Assembly (NCBI GenBank): GCA_018261905.1
Contig: JAGTRU010000043.1
Span: forward strand, 1 to 36,991
From: Pseudomonadota bacterium
Lineage (GTDB): Bacteria > Pseudomonadota > Gammaproteobacteria > Burkholderiales > Rhodocyclaceae
Reading direction: 5' to 3'
Length of the DNA stretch: 36,991 nt
Below, piece after piece: positions 32,333-36,991 of the stretch (positions within the stretch are counted from its first letter, which is position 1; every line of letters begins with the position of its first letter). Below the pieces are notes generated by a model. It ran no database searches. It was not told where the DNA came from and worked only from the letters and a program-made list of their open reading frames with translations. Both the position numbers and the translations under genes were made by a program.

Positions 32333-32917
32333 ATGGATGCATTGACAATTGGATTGTTGGCCACCGGCGTCGCCGGTGGTATCGCTTTGTGGCTGAAAAA
32401 TCGTTCGGACAGCGAGAGTTTTCAATCCGAAGATCGGCCAATCAGGGCTCCCAAAAAAACAGGCTGGCAACAGCAGCATCTGCCGCTCGATCCGCAGACC
32501 CGTCTGCTCGAACGCCCGAAGCGCCAATATCGCCTGCTCAATGACGCCGAACAGGAACTTTACCTGCGCCTGCTCGAAGCCATGCCCAATATGCGGATTT
32601 TTGCCCAGGTCGGCGTTGCTCAGCTCGCGCAGTTACGCGGCCGGCTCGACGTCCAGCGTTTACGCGGAATGGCCAGCCGGGGTGTCGATTTTGTCGTTTG
32701 CGGCAGCGACTTCGCGATTGTCGCCGCCATCGAACTGGCCTGGCCGACGCCGGGTGGGGAAACCACCGCCGAAGATGAAAAGCAGGCAGCACTGGCAAGT
32801 CTTGGCATTCCGCTGATCATTTTCCGTCCCAACCACCTGCCCAATGCCGACGTGATCAGTCGGGAAATTGCCGATGCCATCGTTCGACGTAATCGTCTGG
32901 AGAACGAACGCTACTAG
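32333..32917 (+). CDS. DUF2726 domain protein with N-terminal membrane anchor
   Basis: The product is 194 residues from the ATG at 32333; a TTG at 32276 could extend it by 19. Residues 4-21 form a membrane helix. The DUF2726 domain follows: RLLNDAEQELYLRLLEAMP (about 70-88), FAQVGVAQL, then GVDFVVCGSDFAIVAAIEL with a late LGIPLIIFRP. That D-x-V...E pattern recalls the restriction-endonuclease-like fold, and the family is thought to be nuclease-like, without a known role. It is a single-gene unit ended by a good terminator. Confidence 0.85.
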   Translation: MDALTIGLLATGVAGGIALWLKNRSDSESFQSEDRPIRAPKKTGWQQQHLPLDPQTRLLERPKRQYRLLNDAEQELYLRLLEAMPNMRIFAQVGVAQLAQLRGRLDVQRLRGMASRGVDFVVCGSDFAIVAAIELAWPTPGGETTAEDEKQAALASLGIPLIIFRPNHLPNADVISREIADAIVRRNRLENERY

Positions 32918-32931
32918 AAAACCCCGGGAAG

Positions 32932-32951
32932 CCGGCTGGAAGCCGGGTTTT
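32932..32951 (+). terminator. Rho-independent terminator after the DUF2726 gene
   Basis: CCGGCT-GGA-AGCCGG forms a 6-bp GC-rich stem with a 3-nt loop, followed by GTTTT and more A/T. It starts 15 nt after the stop at 32917. Confidence 0.7.
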
Positions 32952-33237
32952 ATAGTCTTTAATAAGAACTATATATAAAGCTACTAAGAAGACTATATCG
33001 ACAACAAGTCTGTGGATAAGTGAAAAAATTCGATTTTTATCAGCGATTTGGATAACTAATCAAGCTCTGAACAAAGCTGCTTCTTGCCTGTGGATGGATT
33101 CTGGATAGTTTTTCGGAAAGCGCGTTACCCAGCAATAGCCCACAATCGCCGTACAGCTTCCCCACAGACTTATCAACAGGCTCGATTGAGTTTGTTTTTC
33201 ACCTCTGATTGCGGCCCGAAAAGGCCAGGTGAGTGCC
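32952..33237. other. AT-rich intergenic region with DnaA-box-like sites
   Basis: No gene is seen between the terminator and mnmE. A very AT-rich block (32951-33000, with ACTATATATAAAG) is followed by a perfect DnaA box TGTGGATAA (33011-33019), one-mismatch boxes TTTGGATAA (33047-33055) and TTATCAACA (33170-33178), and weaker ones TGTGGATGG (33089-33097), TCTGGATAG (33100-33108) and TTCCCCACA (33158-33166). A DnaA-box cluster beside an AT-rich stretch is the form of a replication origin or DnaA-controlled region. With rpmH next to the window edge, dnaA is probably close, but origin function is unproven. Confidence 0.5.
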
Positions 33238-34602
33238 CTATTTGCCGATGCAAAAGCGGCTGAATATGACGCCGAGCAGGTCGTCGGCGGTAAATTCGCC
33301 GGTAATTTCACCGAGCGCCTGTTGGCTCAGGCGCAGTTCTTCGGCGAATAACTCGAGGGCTGGTAGGGCACCTTCGACCACCTGGCGGGCCAGGGCGAGA
33401 TGATCCCGGGCCAGCGCCAGGGCCCGCAGATGGCGTTCGCGGGCGATAAAGACATCTTCCGTCTGATGCCAGCCAGCGATCTGCAACAGTTCGCGGCGCA
33501 GCAATTCGATGCCTTCGCCGGAGCGGGCGGACAGCGAAATGGCCGTTGTCTGATCTTCGGCATGGCGTTCGGGGGGGCTGCCGGCGAGATCGATCTTGTT
33601 GTGGATGGTGATGCGCTGCAGGCCCGTCGGCAGACGCTTGAGAATTTCCCGGTCGGCCTCGCCGACGCCCAGGCGGGCATCAACTAGCAGCAGGACGACA
33701 TCGGCTCGTTCGATCTCGCGCCAACTGCGTTCGATGCCGATTTTCTCGACCTCGTCGTCGGTCTCGCGCAGGCCGGCGGTATCGATGATGTGCAGCGGGA
33801 TGCCTTCGATCTGGATACTCGAGCGCAGCGCATCGCGCGTTGTGCCGGCAATCGGCGTGACGATGGCCAGGTCGTCGCCGGCCAGTCGGTTGAGCAGGGA
33901 GGACTTGCCGACGTTCGGTTGGCCCGCCAGCACGACGTGGAGGCCCGATTGCAGCAGTTTGCCCTGACCGGCCCGGTCGAAAATCTGGGCCAGTCGGAGT
34001 TGCAGGTTTTCCAGGCGACCAAAGGCATTGGCCGCTTTCAGAAAATCGATGTCTTCCTCGGGGAAATCCAGCGTTGCCTCGACCAGCATGCGCAGATTGA
34101 TCAGCTCGTCGGTCAGGCCGTGGATGGCTTTGGAAAACTCGCCCTGCAGGGAACGCACCGCCGAGCGGGCAGCGCTCGCCGTGGCGGCGTCGATCAGGTC
34201 GGCAACCGCTTCCGCCTGGGCCAGATCGAGCTTGCCATTGAGGAAGGCGCGGCGGCTGAATTCACCTGGCTCGGCCAGGCGGGCGCCGAGATCGAGGCAG
34301 CGGGCGAGTAGCATCTGCATCACCACCGGGCCGCCGTGGCCCTGCAGTTCGAGAACGTCTTCGCCGGTAAAGGAATGCGGGTTCGGAAAGTAGAGCAGCA
34401 GGCCGCTGTCGATAGCCGTGCCATCGGCCGCCTTGAAGTCGGTCAGGGTAGCGTAACGGGCTTGCGGGGTCTTGCCGCTCAGGGCCAAAGCAAAGGGCAG
34501 CAAGTTGCTGCCCGAGACGCGGATGACGCCCACACCGCCACGACCGGGGGCCGTGGCGATGGCAGCTATCGTTTCAGGCCTGTTTTCAGGCCTTGGAGTC
34601 AT
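33238..34602 (-). CDS. mnmE: tRNA uridine-5-carboxymethylaminomethyl modification GTPase MnmE
   Basis: The product is 454 residues from the ATG at 34602; a GTG at 34617 is an alternative. An N-terminal folate-binding domain ([20 protein letters not shown]) and helical domain surround a Ras-like G domain: GQPNVGKSS (G1), GTTRD (G2), DTAGLRE (G3) and NKID (G4). The C-terminus ends in the characteristic FCIGK, whose cysteine is important for tRNA modification. With MnmG it modifies wobble U34. It overlaps the yidC 3' end by 17 nt (or 32 with the GTG), implying coupling within the rpmH-rnpA-yidD-yidC-mnmE operon. Confidence 0.97.
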   Translation of the reverse strand: MTPRPENRPETIAAIATAPGRGGVGVIRVSGSNLLPFALALSGKTPQARYATLTDFKAADGTAIDSGLLLYFPNPHSFTGEDVLELQGHGGPVVMQMLLARCLDLGARLAEPGEFSRRAFLNGKLDLAQAEAVADLIDAATASAARSAVRSLQGEFSKAIHGLTDELINLRMLVEATLDFPEEDIDFLKAANAFGRLENLQLRLAQIFDRAGQGKLLQSGLHVVLAGQPNVGKSSLLNRLAGDDLAIVTPIAGTTRDALRSSIQIEGIPLHIIDTAGLRETDDEVEKIGIERSWREIERADVVLLLVDARLGVGEADREILKRLPTGLQRITIHNKIDLAGSPPERHAEDQTTAISLSARSGEGIELLRRELLQIAGWHQTEDVFIARERHLRALALARDHLALARQVVEGALPALELFAEELRLSQQALGEITGEFTADDLLGVIFSRFCIGK

Positions 34603-36244
34603 TGGCGGCTTTGCCACCCGCTTCCATCATCCGGGTGATCTGCCACTGCTGGGCGATGGACAGCACGTTGTTGACCACCCAGTAGAGCACCAGGCCGGCC
34701 GGGAACCAGAAGAACATGACGCCGAAGATCAGCGGCATGGCCATCATCACCTTGGCCTGGATCGGATCCGGCGGCGTCGGGTTGAGTTTGGTCTGGACGA
34801 ACATCGAAACCATCATGATCACCGGCAGGATGTAGTACGGGTCGGCCGAAGCCAGGTCATGAATCCACAGCACCCACGGCGCATCGCGCATTTCGACGGC
34901 ACCGAGCAGCACCCAGTAAAGCGAAATGAAAACCGGAATCTGCACCACGATGGGCAGGCAGCCGCCCAGCGGATTGACCTTTTCGGTCTGGTACATCTTC
35001 ATCATTTCCTGGTTCAGGCGCGCCTTGTCGTCGCCAAAACGTTCCTTCAACTGCGTCAGGCGCGGCGTCAGGATGCGCATCTTGGCCATCGACTTGTAGG
35101 AAGCGGCGGAGAGCGGGAAGAATATGGCCTTGATGATGATGGTCAGCACGACAATCGCCCAGCCCCAGTTGCCGACCAGGGCGTGAATGGCTTCCAGGGC
35201 CCAGAAAATGGGTGCGGCAACGACGGTCAGCCAGCCGTAATCGACGACCAGGTCGAGACCGGCGGCCACCTGCTTGAGCGCGCTCTGTTCCTGCGGACCG
35301 GCATAGAGGCTGAGCGACGCTTCACCCTTGGCGCCCGGCGCAATTTCGGCGACCGGCACGATCAAGCCGGCCTGGAAGACATCGGCGCCTTCCAGTTTGC
35401 GCATGTAATACTCATGCTGCGTTTTGTCCTTGGGGATCAGCGCCGAGACGAAATAATGCTGGACCATGGCCAGCCAGCCGTTATCGGCCGTCTTGGCGAA
35501 CTTCGCCTTGTTGGCGGCGATATCGTCGAAACTGATCTTCTGGTACTTGTCGGCGTCGGTGTAGACGGCCGGACCGGTAAAGGTCGACACCATCTTGGTT
35601 TCGCCGGAGGGGCTGACGTCATCGCGCTGCAACTGGAAGTAGGCGTGCGGCGCCAGCGGCTTGTCGCTGCCGTTGGTGATTTCCCAGGCAACATCGATGA
35701 CGTAGGAAGCGCGCTTGAAGGTCAGGATCTTGGCGACCTTGATGCCATTGGCGGTAACCGTTTCCAGGCGAACCTTCAACTCGTCGGCACCGTCGGCCAG
35801 TGTCGTAGCACCATCGACCCGCTTGAACAGCGAGCGGTGCGACGGCAAACCATCGCCAATCAGGCCGCTTTGGGCGGCATATTGGTGATTGGTCTCGAAC
35901 AACTGGAAGATCTTTTCCTTGTCGTCATGAGCCTTGTACTTGAGCAGTTCAAGTTCGACCAGATCACCGCCTTGCGCCGAAATGGTCGCCTTGAGCAGGT
36001 CGGTACTGACGGTATAGGTTTCCGCCGTCGAAACGGTACTGGCAGCCGCGGCGACGGCCGCTGCACCGCCGGCCGGAAGGGCGGCCTGCAAGGCAGCCGA
36101 GGGCTTCGGCGCGGCATTGCCGGCCGGATTCGTTGCCACAGCTCCTGCTGCCGGCGTCGGCTGGTTGTACTTCTGCCAGTTTTCCCACAGCATGAAGCTG
36201 GAGAAGGTGAAGATCAAAACCAGAATCAGGCGTCGAGTGTCCAT
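34586..36244 (-). CDS. yidC: Membrane protein insertase YidC
   Basis: The product is 552 residues, typical of proteobacterial YidC. It has an N-terminal membrane anchor ([17 protein letters not shown]), a Pro/Ala/Gly-rich linker (about 33-75) and a large periplasmic P1 domain to about 330. The conserved five-helix core includes [23 protein letters not shown] near 444-466 and a short basic tail. It inserts and folds inner-membrane proteins with or without SecYEG. It follows yidD by 31 nt and overlaps mnmE. Confidence 0.98.
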   Translation of the reverse strand: MDTRRLILVLIFTFSSFMLWENWQKYNQPTPAAGAVATNPAGNAAPKPSAALQAALPAGGAAAVAAAASTVSTAETYTVSTDLLKATISAQGGDLVELELLKYKAHDDKEKIFQLFETNHQYAAQSGLIGDGLPSHRSLFKRVDGATTLADGADELKVRLETVTANGIKVAKILTFKRASYVIDVAWEITNGSDKPLAPHAYFQLQRDDVSPSGETKMVSTFTGPAVYTDADKYQKISFDDIAANKAKFAKTADNGWLAMVQHYFVSALIPKDKTQHEYYMRKLEGADVFQAGLIVPVAEIAPGAKGEASLSLYAGPQEQSALKQVAAGLDLVVDYGWLTVVAAPIFWALEAIHALVGNWGWAIVVLTIIIKAIFFPLSAASYKSMAKMRILTPRLTQLKERFGDDKARLNQEMMKMYQTEKVNPLGGCLPIVVQIPVFISLYWVLLGAVEMRDAPWVLWIHDLASADPYYILPVIMMVSMFVQTKLNPTPPDPIQAKVMMAMPLIFGVMFFWFPAGLVLYWVVNNVLSIAQQWQITRMMEAGGKAANDSKA

Positions 36245-36275
36245 GAACTGCCTACGTAATCAAGCATTTTTCAAA

Positions 36276-36485
36276 TCAGGGTACCGGATCGTACCCACCG
36301 GGATGCCAGGGATGACAGCGGCAAAGACGTTTGACGCCGAGCCAGCCACCCTTGATGGCACCATGTTTCTGTACTGCCTCCACCGCATATTCCGAACAGC
36401 TAGGGAAATAGCGGCAGCGTCGTCCCAGAAAGGGACTGATCGCATACTGATAGACATGTATCAGTCCAACCAGCAGGCGCTTCAT
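36276..36485 (-). CDS. yidD: Membrane protein insertion efficiency factor YidD
   Basis: The product is 69 residues. It has the family pattern [30 protein letters not shown] (about 8-37) with the conserved cysteines, and [14 protein letters not shown] at the end. YidD aids YidC-dependent insertion. The ATG at 36485 lies 4 nt after GGGAAG and is better placed than the adjacent ATG at 36488; either start touches the rnpA stop. Confidence 0.96.
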   Translation of the reverse strand: MKRLLVGLIHVYQYAISPFLGRRCRYFPSCSEYAVEAVQKHGAIKGGWLGVKRLCRCHPWHPGGYDPVP

Positions 36486-36853
36486 CATTCTTCCCGCCTT
36501 GGCCGAGGCCGCCGCAGTTTATCCAGCAGGGCGAGAAAATCACTGGCCAGAGCCTGGCCATCGAGCGGTCCCGGCTTGACGGCCAGGCGAACCACCAGAT
36601 CGCAGGCGGGCAGAGTTGCTCGCTGAAACCGGAATTGTTCCCGGATGATACGTTTGACTCGGTTACGGTCAACTGATCGCTTGAGCAATTTTTTGCCGAC
36701 CACCAGCCCGAGCCGTGCTTCCGTCATGCCGGCAGCGCGCGGTTGGTAGTGCAGCATCAGCAGCTTGCCGCGAATTGCCTTCCTGAAACCAAAAACGGAT
36801 GAGAACTCATCCGTTTTTGTCAGGCGATAGCGTCTGGCGAAGGTTTGTTCCAC
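36485..36853 (-). CDS. rnpA: Ribonuclease P protein component
   Basis: The product is 122 residues and basic. It has the RNR motif [22 protein letters not shown] (residues about 54-75) that binds the RNase P RNA, and the usual N-terminal [12 protein letters not shown] start. It matures tRNA 5' ends with the catalytic RNA. The start is a GTG with GGCGAG upstream. It follows rpmH by 17 nt and touches yidD. Confidence 0.97.
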   Translation of the reverse strand: MEQTFARRYRLTKTDEFSSVFGFRKAIRGKLLMLHYQPRAAGMTEARLGLVVGKKLLKRSVDRNRVKRIIREQFRFQRATLPACDLVVRLAVKPGPLDGQALASDFLALLDKLRRPRPRREE

Positions 36854-36870
36854 CTCGCCGAACGTCCGGT

Positions 36871-36991
36871 TTATACAGCCAGGCGTGTGCGGCCCTTGGC
36901 GCGGCGAGCAGCAATAACTGCACGGCCACCCTTGGTGCGCATACGAACCAGGAAGCCATGGGTGCGCTTGCGGCGCACGACCGAAGGTTGA
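36871..36991 (-). CDS. rpmH: 50S ribosomal protein L34, truncated by the window edge
   Basis: The visible 39 codons plus stop give [20 protein letters not shown] and then [19 protein letters not shown], the highly conserved L34 sequence without its first few residues (normally MKRTY), which lie beyond the window. L34 is the first gene of the rpmH-rnpA-yidD-yidC-mnmE operon and usually lies next to dnaA, so dnaA is expected just to the right. Confidence 0.97.
   Translation of the reverse strand, partial: QPSVVRRKRTHGFLVRMRTKGGRAVIAARRAKGRTRLAV

Noticed and set aside
34472..36259. Long plus-strand open frame of about 595 codons antisense to yidC
   Set aside because: yidC is unmistakable on the minus strand, and the antisense reading has low-complexity composition and no start signal.
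1..36991. CRISPR array, insertion sequence, prophage, integrase or tRNA gene
   Set aside because: Reading both strands I saw no regularly spaced repeats, transposase or integrase-like protein, or cloverleaf with a GTTCRA-type loop; absence by eye is not proof.

Overview
The window reads as chromosomal DNA of a high-GC betaproteobacterium, most likely Rhodocyclales (Dechloromonas/Azonexus/Azoarcus-like). The grounds are the rpmH-rnpA-yidD-yidC-mnmE block at the right edge, a stringent-type rRNA promoter with a boxA leader at the left edge, the cutA-dsbD pair, and a xanthomonadin/arcuflavin-type aryl polyene pigment locus. No species can be named from the sequence alone.

Layout. Positions 1-180 (minus strand) hold the promoter and antitermination leader of an rRNA operon whose 16S gene lies beyond the left edge. 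Positions 246-5336 hold a B12-binding radical SAM gene with a small upstream gene, an orphan ABC-2 permease, cutA and dsbD. Positions 5403-19243 (plus) hold a tightly packed aryl polyene assembly cluster: two ACPs, a first ketosynthase, a COG4648 membrane protein, an AMP-dependent ligase, an ApeI-like dehydratase, a COG4261 acyltransferase, a LolA-like carrier, an MMPL exporter, an alpha/beta hydrolase, a polysaccharide-deacetylase-like enzyme and two methyltransferases. A second promoter-headed unit follows with a ketosynthase, a chain-length-factor-like partner, an ApeP-like dehydratase and a FabG-like ketoreductase. Positions 19245-22993 hold a LysR regulator divergent from an MFS transporter and a PaaI-like thioesterase, then a lone lipoprotein gene with its own promoter.

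Positions 31381 down to 23070 (minus) form a second, opposed pigment operon: a B12-type radical SAM enzyme, a lipoprotein, a flavin-dependent halogenase-like enzyme, a XanB2-type chorismatase, a MipA/OmpV protein, an acyltransferase, a family 2 glycosyltransferase and a cation:proton antiporter. Its first gene is preceded by a perfect 14-bp inverted repeat that covers its Shine-Dalgarno. The right end holds a TauE/SafE permease, a DUF2726 protein, an AT-rich intergenic region with DnaA-box-like sites, and the mnmE-yidC-yidD-rnpA-rpmH operon.

How the genes fit together (inference from families). XanB2 would make 3- or 4-hydroxybenzoate from chorismate. The AMP-ligase would load it on an ACP. 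The ketosynthase/CLF pair with the ketoreductase and two hot-dog dehydratases would extend it to a conjugated polyene. Methyltransferases, the halogenase and possibly the radical SAM enzyme would decorate it. The glycosyltransferase and acyltransferases would anchor it to a lipid, and the LolA-like protein and MMPL exporter would move it to the outer membrane. There is no aromatic ammonia lyase, so this looks like a chorismate-fed, probably halogenated aryl polyene (xanthomonadin-like) rather than the E. coli type.
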